A DNA stretch of 28,870 nt from an uncultured Propionibacteriaceae bacterium (GTDB taxonomy: Bacteria; Actinomycetota; Actinomycetes; Propionibacteriales; Propionibacteriaceae), in contig CALLVV010000082.1 in the NCBI GenBank assembly GCA_938012815.1, positions 1-28,870 of the forward strand. Reading direction: 5' to 3'. A model generated the notes under the pieces. That model saw only the letters and a program-made list of their open reading frames with translations. It searched no databases and was not told where the DNA came from. Both the position numbers and the translations under genes were made by a program. Below are positions 8,182 to 17,006 of the stretch, piece after piece (position 1 is the first letter of the stretch; every line of letters begins with the position of its first letter).

Positions 8182-8634
8182 GTGAACCCGCTGAGTGCCG
8201 GAGACTTCGTCGCGTGGGCCGATCGGCTCGCCAGGCTGCCTTGGCCGCTCACCCTCGACGCCTTCCGGGGAACGGCCGTCGGTTTCGGATGGTCCCCGAC
8301 CGACAGGCCCTGGGAGTTCGTGGTGGACTTCACCAGCGGTCCGAGACGAATGGTGCTGTTCGGGGGCAGGTCGGGGGGAATCCACAACATGTCCTTCCCC
8401 CTGAGCAAACCCCCGGGTGAATCCGCGGAGGAGGCCGCGGGGCTGGACGAGCTGTTCATCTCCTACGAGGCCGCCGGGACGCAGGCGTGGGGAAAACCGT
8501 TCTACACCGACCCGGGCGAGGACCCCACCGTCGCCTGGCGACTGTCCAACCACACCGTCACCGAGATCGTCGGCGGCCCCGACATGATCCTAGCGACCTT
8601 CTTCACGCCCCAGGGGTCGTTCATCTACGGGTGA
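8182..8634 (+). CDS. 150-aa protein of unknown function (possibly DUF6301-like)
   Basis: The GTG at 8182 is chosen over the in-frame ATG at 8155 because GAGGAGGGG lies at 8171-8179 and the protein then begins MNPLSAGDF. It is a soluble alpha/beta protein with the pattern helix (FVAWADRLARL), strand (AVGFGW), strand (WEFVVDF), strand (MVLFGG) and a C-terminal TVAWRLSNHTVTEIVGG...ATFFTPQGSFIYG. It has no cysteine, no membrane segment and no recognisable catalytic motif. The overall look reminds me of the DUF6301 family of small actinobacterial proteins, but that is from memory and untested. It is convergent with the metallophosphoesterase gene, 25 bp away. Confidence 0.75.
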   Translation: MNPLSAGDFVAWADRLARLPWPLTLDAFRGTAVGFGWSPTDRPWEFVVDFTSGPRRMVLFGGRSGGIHNMSFPLSKPPGESAEEAAGLDELFISYEAAGTQAWGKPFYTDPGEDPTVAWRLSNHTVTEIVGGPDMILATFFTPQGSFIYG

Positions 8635-8659
8635 GAGGTCGTCCTGAAGTCGGTTTCGG

Positions 8660-9559
8660 TCAGCGCGCCACCAGGGTCAGGAGCGTGACCTCCGGGGGGC
8701 AGGCGAAACGGTACGGGGCGAACGGCGAGGTGCCGATCCCGGCCGAGACGTGCAACCAGGCGCGATGCCCCTCCAACCAGTGCTCCGACAGGCCCTTGAC
8801 ACGATCCGCCGGGAGGTCGCAGTTGGTGGTCAACGCCCCGTAACCGGGCACGCACACCTGGCCGCCGTGGGTGTGACCCGCGAGGATCAGCTCCACCCCG
8901 TCGGCGGTCATGGCATCCAGGATGCGGCGGTACGGAGCATGGGTGACACCCAGGCTGAGATCCACTCCGTCGCTGGGAGGGCCGACGACGGCGGGATAGT
9001 GGTCCAGGTCGTGGTGGGCATCGTCGGTGCCGCGCAGCTCGATTCGGTACCCGCCGGCCTCGACGATGGCGCGGCGGTCGTTCAGGTCGTGCCAGGCGCC
9101 GCTGCGGGTCAGGGCCGCCCGCAGCTGTTCGGTGGCCAGCGGCTCCGAGGTTCCAGAGGGCTCGGAGCGGCTCCGGGTGACGTAGCGGAGCGGGTTCTTG
9201 AACTTCGGTTTGTGGTAGTCGTTGGAGCCGAAGACGAACCCGCCCGGCACCTCCTGCAGCCGCTCCAGCGCCGACATCAACGGCCATGTCGCGACGTCGC
9301 TGGCGATGTTGTCGCCAGTGTTGATCACCAAGTCGGGTTCCAGGTCCGCCAACGACCGCAGGAAGTTCAACTTCAGTTGCTGGCCGGGCAGCAAATGGAT
9401 GTCGCTGAGATGCAGTATGCGCAGCTCAGACCCACCTGCGGGCAGCACCGGAACCGTCACGTGACGCACCCGGAAACGGGTGGTCTCCACCAAACCCCAG
9501 GCGAAACAGCCCGCCGCCGCCACGGCGAGCCCTCTCGCCACCTTGAACGGCGTGGTCAC
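8660..9559 (-). CDS. Membrane-anchored metallophosphoesterase (YkuE/Rv3683-like)
   Basis: A 299-aa calcineurin-like phosphoesterase. An N-terminal hydrophobic segment (about 10-24) probably anchors it to the membrane. The metal-binding motifs are all present: SDIH (Asp53, His55), GDN (82-84), GSNDYH (111-116, in place of the usual GNHD), His207 in THAPYRR, and GHTHGGQ (228-234). Family members are dinuclear metal phosphodiesterases or phosphatases; the substrate of this group is not settled. The GTG start at 9559 overlaps the PBP stop (GTGA), so it is translationally coupled to the PBP. The same pairing, ponA2 followed by a metallophosphoesterase, is found in mycobacteria, which suggests a conserved role linked to the cell envelope. 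Confidence 0.9.
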   Translation of the reverse strand: MTTPFKVARGLAVAAAGCFAWGLVETTRFRVRHVTVPVLPAGGSELRILHLSDIHLLPGQQLKLNFLRSLADLEPDLVINTGDNIASDVATWPLMSALERLQEVPGGFVFGSNDYHKPKFKNPLRYVTRSRSEPSGTSEPLATEQLRAALTRSGAWHDLNDRRAIVEAGGYRIELRGTDDAHHDLDHYPAVVGPPSDGVDLSLGVTHAPYRRILDAMTADGVELILAGHTHGGQVCVPGYGALTTNCDLPADRVKGLSEHWLEGHRAWLHVSAGIGTSPFAPYRFACPPEVTLLTLVAR

Positions 9560-11937
9560 CGTTCACCGGTCGGGACCGAGGTGGGCATCGGATATCCGGG
9601 GTCGGGGGTCGTGGGCGGTCCCACCGTCGGGGCGGTGGTCGGCTGGGGTCCCTTGGAGAACTGCATCCGGATGGTCGAGAACTTCGCAGCACTGCCCGAA
9701 GGGCTGATCTTGCCGAGGTAGGTTCCGGCAGGCTGGGGGCTGAAGACATCCATTCGGGCCGTGGTGAACCCGGCTTCCTCAAGGGTTTGTTTCGCCTGCT
9801 CGTAGCTCATGCCCGAGATGTTCGGGATCGGGATCTTCTCACCCTCCAGCACTCGCTGGTTCGGGGCCTCGAAGCTGGTCTTGGGGACGTCCTTGAGCGC
9901 TGCGCTCATCGCGGCGCGCCAGATGCCACCCGCGTCCTTGCCGCCCGAACCCTCCAGGACAGTGCCCGTTGACAGCCGCATCCCGTCGATCGACTTCTTG
10001 TGGTTCTGGTAGTACGAGTTGATGTTGTCGACGGCGATGTAGGCCACACCCGCCATGTCGGGGGTGTAACCGGCGAACCACACGGACATGGCGTCATCGG
10101 TGGTTCCGGTCTTGCCGGCCTGGGGTCTGCCGTCCGGCATGAGCGCCCTGGAACCCGTGCCCTGGGTCATGACCGTTGACAACACGTGGTTGACGCCGTC
10201 GGCCACCTCGGGTTCTATCACCTTCTTGCAGTCGGCCGACGGGATCTCGATCTCGGTGCCATCCTTGGCCTGCACGCTCTGCAGGATGATCGGGTTGCAG
10301 TGCACTCCCCGGTTCGCGAACGTGGCGTAGGCCTCGGCCATGGACAGCGGCGTGACGTACGCGGTGCCGAGCACCCACGACGGGTAGCTCGCCATGCTGC
10401 GCATGTCGGTGCCGTCGGCGAGTTTCACGCCGAGTTTCTGGGCCATGTCGATGGAGGCGCAGATCCCGACCTTGGCCTCCAACTGGATGAAATAGGTGTT
10501 CACCGAGTTCTGGGCGGCCTTCAGCATGTCGATGACGCCGTAGGCCTTGTCGTAGTTCTTGGGTTCCCAGCTGCTCTGGAAACTGAACGTACCCTCGCAG
10601 TTCTTGAACTTCGTTCCCTTGAACTGCATGCGCTGTGGGGCGTCGAAACTGGTGCTGGTCGGCACGCCCTGCTCCAGGGCGGCACCTATCACGAAGGGTT
10701 TGAAGGTCGACCCGGGCTGGAAGCCCTCGATGCCGCCGTACTGGGTGGACACGTTGACGTTCTGCCAGGTCTCGCCCTCACCGCTGCCCAGCTTGTTGCG
10801 GCTCTGGGCCATGGCGGTGATCAGGCCGGTGCTCGGCTGGATCAGCACGGACCCGCCCCAGACCGGGTCCTTGGCGCCGACGGTCTGGGAGACGGCCGCC
10901 TCCGCTGCCTGCTGGGCCTCCGGGTCGATGAGGGTCCTGATGGTCAGGCCGCCGCGTTTGAGCCGGTTCGTCCGCTCCTCGGCGGTTGATCCCAGCGAGG
11001 GCATCTGATCGGAGGTCAGGGTGCGCACCACGTAGTCGCAGAGGATCGGGAACTGGGAGGCCGTGCAGCCGTTGGGGGTGGTCTGCAGGTTGGAGGCGTC
11101 GAAACCCTCCGCCATGGCGGCGTCCGCCTCTTCCTTGGTGATGGCCTTCACCTCGGAGGAGGACATCCGCTTCAACACCTGGTTGCGGCGCTCGATGGCC
11201 TTCTCGGGGTTCTTCACCGGGTTGTACGCGACGGGGTTCTGGACGATACCGGCCAGCATCGCGGCCTGCGCGAGGGTCAGGTCCTTGGCGCTCGTGTTCC
11301 AGTAGTGGTGCGCGGCCGCCTCGACCCCGTAGGCGCCGTCGCCGTAGTAGGCGATGTTGAGGTAGCGCTCCAGGATCTCGTTCTTGCTGAAACGTTCCTC
11401 GACAGCCATGGCGTAGCGCATCTCCCGGATCTTGCGGTCGATGCTGACGGCCTGCGCGGCCTGCACGCCCTCTTCGTCACCTCGATCCTTGGCGGCCTCG
11501 ATCTGCACCTGCTTCACGTACTGCTGGGTGAGGGTGGAGGCACCCTGGGTGGAGCCACTGAGAGTGCGGATGACGGCGCGCCCCAGGCCCTGGATGTCGA
11601 TGGCACCGTGCTCGTAGAAGCGGTGATCCTCGATGGCGATCTGCGCCTTCTGCATCAAAGGGGAGATCTGCTCAAGGGTGACGTAGGTGCGGTTCTCCTC
11701 GAAGAAGGTGGCCAGCTCCGAACCGTCGGCCATCAGAATCTTGGACTTCTCCGACTGTGGCGGGGTCTCGAACTCGGCCGGCAGGTACTGCATGTTCTCG
11801 GAAGCAGCCTTGGTGAAGCCGCTGGCCAGAGCAACGAACGGCACCGCCAGACCTGACAGCAGGAGTCCACACAGTACGCTGACGGCCAGGAACATCGCCA
11901 CGGATTTTCCCTTGCTTCTGGGCGCGCGCGTCTTCAT
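9556..11937 (-). CDS. Bifunctional class A penicillin-binding protein with PASTA domain (PonA2-like)
   Basis: This 793-aa enzyme polymerises glycan strands and cross-links peptides outside the membrane. In order: a short cytoplasmic tail, a transmembrane helix (about 12-40), a GT51 transglycosylase domain with EDHRFYEHG (catalytic Glu103) and GASTLTQQYVKQ (132-143), then the transpeptidase with GSTFKPF (Ser410, Lys413), SVN (478-480) and KTG (609-611). A single PASTA domain follows (about 702-763, IPNISGMSYEQAKQTLEEAGF pattern), then a Pro/Thr-rich tail. PASTA domains bind muropeptides or beta-lactams in related proteins. The ATG at 11937 lies 7 nt after TACACT, with TTGGCC 16 bp further upstream, so a leaderless transcript is likely. 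The gene is followed by the coupled metallophosphoesterase. Confidence 0.96.
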   Translation of the reverse strand: MKTRAPRSKGKSVAMFLAVSVLCGLLLSGLAVPFVALASGFTKAASENMQYLPAEFETPPQSEKSKILMADGSELATFFEENRTYVTLEQISPLMQKAQIAIEDHRFYEHGAIDIQGLGRAVIRTLSGSTQGASTLTQQYVKQVQIEAAKDRGDEEGVQAAQAVSIDRKIREMRYAMAVEERFSKNEILERYLNIAYYGDGAYGVEAAAHHYWNTSAKDLTLAQAAMLAGIVQNPVAYNPVKNPEKAIERRNQVLKRMSSSEVKAITKEEADAAMAEGFDASNLQTTPNGCTASQFPILCDYVVRTLTSDQMPSLGSTAEERTNRLKRGGLTIRTLIDPEAQQAAEAAVSQTVGAKDPVWGGSVLIQPSTGLITAMAQSRNKLGSGEGETWQNVNVSTQYGGIEGFQPGSTFKPFVIGAALEQGVPTSTSFDAPQRMQFKGTKFKNCEGTFSFQSSWEPKNYDKAYGVIDMLKAAQNSVNTYFIQLEAKVGICASIDMAQKLGVKLADGTDMRSMASYPSWVLGTAYVTPLSMAEAYATFANRGVHCNPIILQSVQAKDGTEIEIPSADCKKVIEPEVADGVNHVLSTVMTQGTGSRALMPDGRPQAGKTGTTDDAMSVWFAGYTPDMAGVAYIAVDNINSYYQNHKKSIDGMRLSTGTVLEGSGGKDAGGIWRAAMSAALKDVPKTSFEAPNQRVLEGEKIPIPNISGMSYEQAKQTLEEAGFTTARMDVFSPQPAGTYLGKISPSGSAAKFSTIRMQFSKGPQPTTAPTVGPPTTPDPGYPMPTSVPTGER

Positions 11938-11944
11938 GGCCCAA

Positions 11945-11950
11945 AGTGTA
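11945..11950 (-). promoter_or_regulatory. Putative -10 box of the PBP gene (leaderless)
   Basis: TACACT on the minus strand lies 7 nt before the ATG at 11937. TTGGCC, 16 bp further upstream, is a passable -35. It lies in the 38-bp gap after the metS stop, giving the PBP its own promoter inside a same-strand gene string. Confidence 0.5.
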
Positions 11951-11975
11951 CGTGAGGTTCACTACAGGCCAAGGT

Positions 11976-12110
11976 TCACGTTTCCTGGGGCGTCTCGTCG
12001 TCAAGGGCGGACAGGTCCGGCCGGCGGAACAGGCTCACGGTCGCCGCGGCCAGCCCACCCCAAAGGGTGAGGATGGCGACGATCATCATGACGATGGCTG
12101 CTGCACTCAT
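11976..12110 (-). CDS. metS: MetS-like small subunit of NSS methionine/alanine importer
   Basis: A 44-aa protein beginning MSAAAIVMMIVAILTLWGG, a single transmembrane helix (about 3-26) with a short charged C-terminal tail (FRRPDLSALDDETPQET). The pattern and position match MetS, the small subunit that works with MetP in Corynebacterium glutamicum, where both are needed for sodium-coupled methionine and alanine uptake. Its ATG overlaps the metP stop (ATGA). The frame is open upstream, but a longer start would run antisense-free inside metP and add an Arg-rich sequence unlike the family. Confidence 0.88.
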   Translation of the reverse strand: MSAAAIVMMIVAILTLWGGLAAATVSLFRRPDLSALDDETPQET

Positions 12111-13654
12111 GCGGACACCTCTTCGGAAACCTCGTGTTCGTTGTTCTGCTCGTCGAAATCGGTGCGGACGGTGTGCCGCCAGGGAAGCCACGTCAGGATC
12201 ACGGCCACCACGATCAGCGTCGCGGACATGCCCCAGCCGAAGATCATCAGCAGGTGCTGCGGATAATTCTCATAGGGTTTGCCGAGCTTGCCGATGAAGT
12301 CGTTGATCAGCATGTAGCCGAGCACCAGGGGCGCGGCCACACCGACCAGAGCCATCCAACCCCGCCCCACCTTGAAGCTGGAGAAACGGTTGAGGTGGTC
12401 GCGCAGCACCGGGAGTTTGCGGACGATCCACACCGTCGCGATGATGCACGCCAGGGCCCCGCCGAGGATGCCGTACTTGTTGACGAACTCGTCGGTGATG
12501 TCGAGGAAGTACAGCCCGGTGGTGGTGGACAGCAGGAAGACCGACAGGATGGTCATCGGGATGCCGATGACGAGGGTGGCCTGCACCTTGGGGATGCCCA
12601 GCTTGTCGCGCACCCCGGAGACGACCACCTCGACGATGCTCAGCAGCGACGTCAACCCCGCCACCGTCAAGGAGGCGAAGAACAACACACCCATCAGGGA
12701 ACCCAGCGGGGCCTGGGAGATGATCGTCGGGAAGGCAACGAAGGCCAGGGTGATGCCCTGCCCGGCGACGTCGGAGACTCCCTGGCCCGTCTGGCCGGCC
12801 ATGAAACCCAGTGCGGCGAAGACACCGATGCCCGCCAGCAGCTCGAAACCGGAGTTGGCGAACCCGACGACCAGACCGGAGCCGGTCAGGTCGGTGCGGC
12901 GCTTCAGGTAGGAGGAGTAGGTCAGCATGATGCCGAACCCGACCGACAGCGAGTAGAAGATCTGCCCGAAGGCCGCCGCCCACACCGCAGGATCGCCGAG
13001 CGCGCCCCACTCGGGGGTGAACAGGGCGTCCAGTCCCGTGCCCGCGCCGGGCAGGAACAGCGACTGCACCACCAGGATCAGGAACATCACCACCAGCAGC
13101 GGCATGAAGATCTTGTTCACCATCGCCAGGCCCTTGTTGACGCCCAGCGCGACGGTGACCAGGGTGACCACCCACACCACCAGGATCGGGACGAACAGCG
13201 ACGGCACGAAGTCGAGACCGACCCCCGGGGTCTCCGCGACGTGCAGGAAATCCTGCATCAGGAAGGCCTTCGGATCGGCTCCCCAGGCCTGGTTGATGCT
13301 GAAGAGGGTGTACATCCCGGCCCAGCCGATGATGGCCGCGTAGTAGATGCCGATCACGAAGCAGACCATCACCTGCCACCAGCCGAGGCTCTCCGTCCAG
13401 CGCCCCATCCGTCGCAGCGACAACGGGGCCGAGCCGCGGTAACGGTGCCCGATGGCGTAGTCGAAGAACAACAGCGGAATGCCCACCGCCAGCAGCGCGA
13501 TCAGGTAGGGAAGAATGAATGCCCCGCCGCCGTTCTTGAACGCGACGTACGGGAAGCGCCAGATGTTGCCCAATCCGACGGCCGACCCGATGGCCGCCAG
13601 GATGAAGTAGTTGCGGGAGTTGAAGCTCTCCTGCTTGGGCACACGCTTTTCCAT
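12107..13654 (-). CDS. metP: Sodium-dependent methionine/alanine transporter MetP (NSS family)
   Basis: A 515-aa polytopic protein of the neurotransmitter:sodium symporter (SLC6) family with about 11-12 transmembrane helices. The family signature AAIGSAVGLGNIWRFPYVAFKNGGGAF lies in TM1 and following (residues 20-46); its unwound GLGN-type segment forms part of the Na+ and substrate sites. The C-terminal tail is charged (EQNNEHEVSEEVSA). The metS gene overlapping its stop points to methionine/alanine rather than another amino acid. The ATG at 13654 has a weak GGAG about 11 nt upstream. The upstream region contains an 11-bp direct repeat and a dyad that could mediate control. Confidence 0.93.
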   Translation of the reverse strand: MEKRVPKQESFNSRNYFILAAIGSAVGLGNIWRFPYVAFKNGGGAFILPYLIALLAVGIPLLFFDYAIGHRYRGSAPLSLRRMGRWTESLGWWQVMVCFVIGIYYAAIIGWAGMYTLFSINQAWGADPKAFLMQDFLHVAETPGVGLDFVPSLFVPILVVWVVTLVTVALGVNKGLAMVNKIFMPLLVVMFLILVVQSLFLPGAGTGLDALFTPEWGALGDPAVWAAAFGQIFYSLSVGFGIMLTYSSYLKRRTDLTGSGLVVGFANSGFELLAGIGVFAALGFMAGQTGQGVSDVAGQGITLAFVAFPTIISQAPLGSLMGVLFFASLTVAGLTSLLSIVEVVVSGVRDKLGIPKVQATLVIGIPMTILSVFLLSTTTGLYFLDITDEFVNKYGILGGALACIIATVWIVRKLPVLRDHLNRFSSFKVGRGWMALVGVAAPLVLGYMLINDFIGKLGKPYENYPQHLLMIFGWGMSATLIVVAVILTWLPWRHTVRTDFDEQNNEHEVSEEVSA

Positions 13655-13662
13655 TGAATTCA

Positions 13663-13719
13663 GCTCCGAGGGTTTTACGTGGTTCCACGACTGGGCGGTG
13701 CTCCGAGGGTCGCGGAACC
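13663..13719. promoter_or_regulatory. Direct repeat and dyad upstream of metP
   Basis: GCTCCGAGGGT occurs exactly twice, at 13663-13673 and 13700-13710. An inverted repeat GGTTCC (13681-13686) / GGAACC (13714-13719) encloses the second copy. The position just upstream of metP suggests an operator or a structured leader. The sequence does not match a SAM riboswitch that I know. Confidence 0.35.
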
Positions 13720-13820
13720 TTCACGATGAACGCCTCAACTTATTACGGGCGTGGCGTGGATGTGGAGCTCGTCCAGCAAATGGGCGAGTCGGTTTGCAGG
13801 ATTGTTATCAAACCAACCCT

Positions 13821-13859
13821 CCCTCGGCTGGAAGGAGCGAGGGGGAGCGGCGCTAGACT
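13821..13859 (+). promoter_or_regulatory. Promoter region of the 4,6-dehydratase gene
   Basis: TAGACT (13854-13859) is a good -10 box, giving a start near 13866 and a ~34-nt leader with AGGAGGAG at 13881-13888. Just upstream lies a dyad, CCCTCG (13821-13826) / CGAGGG (13838-13843). No -35 hexamer is obvious. This is probably the first promoter of the polysaccharide locus within the window. Confidence 0.45.
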
Positions 13860-13899
13860 CAGCCACGTTCACCGCCCGTCAGGAGGAGTTTTGCGAACC

Positions 13900-15747
13900 A
13901 TGACCACCCGAACCGGGCTCCTCCGTGCAGGGCTTGCCCTGTGGGACGGAGCGAGCTGGAGCGTCGCAGCCATGGCGCTGGTCTTCGCCAGGTACACCCT
14001 CACGTTGGCCCGGCCGGAAACCCAGTTCGTCGTCCAGTACGTCGTCGCCGCGGTCGTCCTGCAGATCGTCATCGGCCTGATCACCAAGCTCTACCGTGGC
14101 CGCCACGGCATCGCCTCGTTCGAGGAGTCGGCGCTGCTGGCGCTCATCACCCTCGGGATCGGTCTGGCGCTCGGCATCTTCTCGGCCTTCTTCGCTGTCC
14201 CCGGCTATCCGCGGGTGGTGACCTTCACCGTGCCGCTGGCTGCGCTGGTGCTGATGGCGGCGGGCCGTTTCCTGTTCCGCACCGTCAGCCGTTCCACCCA
14301 GCACCACGAGGGCGGGGAACCGGTCCTCGTCTACGGCGCGGGCAACGCGGGCCAGCAGCTCGGGCGGCTGCTCGCCTACGACCCCGACGCTCCCTACGAG
14401 GTCGTCGGGTACATCGACGACGACCCGGCCAAGAGCAACCTCCACGTCCAAGGAGCCAAGGTCCTCGGGAAGCGTGGGGACATGGTCTCCATCGCCCGGG
14501 CCCACGGCATCAACAAGATCATCGTCGCCATCCCCACCGCCGACCGCACGTTCATGCGCGAGATCTCCGAGCTGGCCGACGAGGCGGGCCTGGAGACGCT
14601 GGTGATGCCCTCCACGAAGGACCTCGTCTCGGGCCGCGTCGGTTTGGGGGACCTGCACCAGCTGAACGTCACCGACCTGCTGGGGCGTGCCCAGATCAAG
14701 ACGAACCTCGGGGAGATCGCCGACTACCTGTCCGGCAGGGTGGTGCTCGTCACCGGGGCCGGCGGCTCCATCGGCTCCGAGCTGGCCCGCCAGCTCCACC
14801 GGTTCGGGCCGAAGGAACTGGTCATGCTGGATCGCGACGAGTCCGGCCTGCACGGAACCCAGTTGTCCATCTACAACCAGGGCCTCCTGGACACCCCCAA
14901 CATGGTGTTGTGTGACATCCGCGACGTGGAGGCCCTCGACAAGGTCTTCGCCGATCACCGTCCCGACGTGGTGTTCCACGCCGCGGCGCTGAAGCACCTG
15001 CCGATGCTCGAGCAGTATCCCCTCGAGGGCTGGAAGACCAACACCATCGGCACCCTCAACGTGCTGCGCGCATCCGAGAAGTACGGGGTCCAGCGTCTGG
15101 TCAACATCTCCACCGACAAGGCTGCCGACGCCACCTCGGTGCTGGGGAAGACCAAACGTCTTGCCGAGGAGCTGACCGCCTTCTACGCAGGCAAAACCGG
15201 ACGTACGTGGCTGTCGGTGCGGTTCGGAAACGTTCTCGGGTCGCGCGGGTCGATGCTGCACACCTTCACCCGCCAGATCGAGCAGGGCGGTCCCGTCACG
15301 GTCACCCATCCTGAGATCACGCGTTACTTCATGACCATTCCCGAGGCCTGCGAGCTGACCATCCAGGCTGGCGCCATCGGGCAGCCCGCCGACGTGCTCG
15401 TCCTGGACATGGGGGAGCCGGTGCGGATCCTGGACGTCGCCAAGGACCTCATCAAACGCTCCGGCAAGGACATCCGGATCATCTTCACCGGGCTGCGCCC
15501 CAACGAGAAGATGCACGAGGTGCTGTTCAGCGACGACGAGGCCCGCACCCCTACCACGCACGAGATGATCAGCCGCGTGAACGTCCCGGCTCTGGACCCG
15601 GGGCTGCTGGAGACCGTCGACGGCTCCGACCCGGAGTCGCTGAACAAACTGACCCACCAGCGTCACGCCGAGGAAGCCGCCCGGATGGCCGAGAAGCAGG
15701 CCCACTCCGGCCTCGACGGAATCAGCTTGGAGCGTCCCGGGTCCTGA
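13900..15747 (+). CDS. Membrane-bound UDP-HexNAc 4,6-dehydratase (WbpM/PglF/CapD family)
   Basis: A 615-aa enzyme that should convert UDP-GlcNAc to the UDP-4-keto-6-deoxy sugar, the entry to 6-deoxy amino sugars. Four hydrophobic helices (about 15-125) are followed by a first Rossmann domain with GAGNAGQQLG (146-155) and a second, SDR-type domain with GAGGSIGSELARQ (286-298), FHAAALKHLP (359-368), STDK (404-407) and RFGNVLGSRGS (441-451). The position of the usual SDR Tyr (Met in WbpM) is Leu415 in LGKTK, with Lys419 kept. I place the start at ATG 13900; TTG 13891 is possible, since AGGAGGAG (13881-13888) sits between the ideal spacings of the two. One base separates it from the next gene. 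In this locus it probably works with the DegT aminotransferase. Confidence 0.93.
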   Translation: MTTRTGLLRAGLALWDGASWSVAAMALVFARYTLTLARPETQFVVQYVVAAVVLQIVIGLITKLYRGRHGIASFEESALLALITLGIGLALGIFSAFFAVPGYPRVVTFTVPLAALVLMAAGRFLFRTVSRSTQHHEGGEPVLVYGAGNAGQQLGRLLAYDPDAPYEVVGYIDDDPAKSNLHVQGAKVLGKRGDMVSIARAHGINKIIVAIPTADRTFMREISELADEAGLETLVMPSTKDLVSGRVGLGDLHQLNVTDLLGRAQIKTNLGEIADYLSGRVVLVTGAGGSIGSELARQLHRFGPKELVMLDRDESGLHGTQLSIYNQGLLDTPNMVLCDIRDVEALDKVFADHRPDVVFHAAALKHLPMLEQYPLEGWKTNTIGTLNVLRASEKYGVQRLVNISTDKAADATSVLGKTKRLAEELTAFYAGKTGRTWLSVRFGNVLGSRGSMLHTFTRQIEQGGPVTVTHPEITRYFMTIPEACELTIQAGAIGQPADVLVLDMGEPVRILDVAKDLIKRSGKDIRIIFTGLRPNEKMHEVLFSDDEARTPTTHEMISRVNVPALDPGLLETVDGSDPESLNKLTHQRHAEEAARMAEKQAHSGLDGISLERPGS

Positions 15748-15748
15748 C

Positions 15749-16969
15749 ATGCGAATCCTCTACATCGACCACTACGCCGGATCCCCGACCCTCGGGATGG
15801 AGTACCGTCCCCACGCGATGGCCACCGAATGGGCCCGGATGGGCGCCGAGACCGTCCTGCTGGCGGGCACCCACTCCCACCTGAGGAAGAAGAACTTTCC
15901 CGACGCGAAGCCGCTCGAACCCGTGGAGATCGACGGCGTCGAGTTCCGTTTCATCCGCACCCGCGCCTACGACGGCAACGGCATCGGCCGGGTGTTGAGC
16001 ATGGCCGACTTCGTCGGTCGCGGCTGGCTGGCCGCCGGGCGGATCGCCCGTGAGGTCCGGCCGGACGCCGTCATCGCGTCCTCCACCTACCCCTTCGACA
16101 CCTACCTGGCGCAGCGGGTCGCCAAGGCGTCGGGGGCGCTGCTGGTCCACGAGATCCACGACCTGTGGCCTCTGACCCCCATCGAGCTGGGCGGGCACTC
16201 GCCGAAACACCCGCTGATGTGGGCGATGGCACAGGCGGAGAAGTCGGCCTACCGCAACAGCGACGCCGTCGTGTCCATCCTGCCGAACGCCGAACCCCAC
16301 GTCCGGTCGCTGGGGATTGTCACCCCCGTCATCCCGATTCCCAACGGCGTCGAGAGCGACGGCCCCCACGAGCCGGCACCCGAGTCGTTCGCCTCGCAGG
16401 TCGAGGACCTCCACGAGCGCGGGCGCGCCGTCATCGGCTACGCGGGCGGCATGACCAACGCCAACGCCATGGACGACTTCGTCTCCGCCATGGCCCTGAT
16501 CCGTGACGAACCCGTCACCGCGCTGCTGCTCGGCGACGGCCTGTACCGCGCCGACCTGGAGAAGCAGGCCAGGGACTCCGGGGCGCACGTGATCTTCGCG
16601 GGCAGCATCCCCAAACCGCAGGTGCACGAGGCCTTGAAGCTGTGCGATGCTCTTTACATCGGCTCGAAAACCAGCCCGCTGTACGCCTTCGGGGTTTCGG
16701 CCAACAAGATCTTCGACTACATGGCCACCGGGGTCCCGATCGTCAACGCCTTCGCCTCGGAACATTCGCCCATGGTCTACGCGGGCTCCACCATCCGCGC
16801 CCGCGGCGAGGATCCCGCCGACATCGCCCGCGCCATCAGGGAGGCCGTCGCCCTGCCGGCGGCAGAGAGGGCCAGGCTGGGGGAGCTGTCCGTGGCCTGG
16901 GTACGCGATCACCACGCGATGCCCGTGCTGGCCAGGCAGTTCCTGGACGTGCTGGGTGGGCGGTTCTGA
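15749..16969 (+). CDS. GT4-family glycosyltransferase (WbuB-like)
   Basis: A 406-aa GT-B fold glycosyltransferase expected to add a sugar to the lipid-linked repeat unit on the cytoplasmic face. The N-terminus (MRILYIDHYAGSP...GMEYRPHAMATEW) and the segment LLVHEIHDLWPLTP resemble the WbuB group, which transfers FucNAc-type sugars in other loci. The C-terminal nucleotide-sugar domain shows VIGYAGGMT, ADLEKQARDSG and SANKIFDYMATGVPIV (the NK-x-FDYMA motif of this group). It follows the dehydratase after one base and ends before a hairpin and a new promoter, so these two genes form a transcription unit. Donor specificity is inferred from similarity only. Confidence 0.88.
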   Translation: MRILYIDHYAGSPTLGMEYRPHAMATEWARMGAETVLLAGTHSHLRKKNFPDAKPLEPVEIDGVEFRFIRTRAYDGNGIGRVLSMADFVGRGWLAAGRIAREVRPDAVIASSTYPFDTYLAQRVAKASGALLVHEIHDLWPLTPIELGGHSPKHPLMWAMAQAEKSAYRNSDAVVSILPNAEPHVRSLGIVTPVIPIPNGVESDGPHEPAPESFASQVEDLHERGRAVIGYAGGMTNANAMDDFVSAMALIRDEPVTALLLGDGLYRADLEKQARDSGAHVIFAGSIPKPQVHEALKLCDALYIGSKTSPLYAFGVSANKIFDYMATGVPIVNAFASEHSPMVYAGSTIRARGEDPADIARAIREAVALPAAERARLGELSVAWVRDHHAMPVLARQFLDVLGGRF

Positions 16970-16985
16970 GCCCGTGACGACGGGC
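16970..16985 (+). terminator. Hairpin after the WbuB-like gene
   Basis: GCCCGT (16970-16975) and ACGGGC (16980-16985) form a perfect 6-bp stem with a GACG loop immediately after the stop codon. There is no U-tract. It may attenuate read-through into hisH. Confidence 0.4.
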
Positions 16986-17006
16986 CCGGGCGTCAATTCA
17001 CAGTGG

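Noticed and set aside
12134..13657. Long plus-strand reading frame antisense to metP (507 codons)
   Set aside because: It mirrors a clear NSS transporter; the translation is His/Gln/Asp-rich low-complexity sequence typical of GC-rich antisense frames.
13655..13760. SAM riboswitch upstream of metP
   Set aside because: The region has repeats and a dyad, but I could not match the core of SAM-I, SAM-II or SAM-IV.
13879..15750. 623-codon minus-strand frame opposite the 4,6-dehydratase
   Set aside because: It is antisense to a gene with full family motifs; its translation shows no domain pattern.
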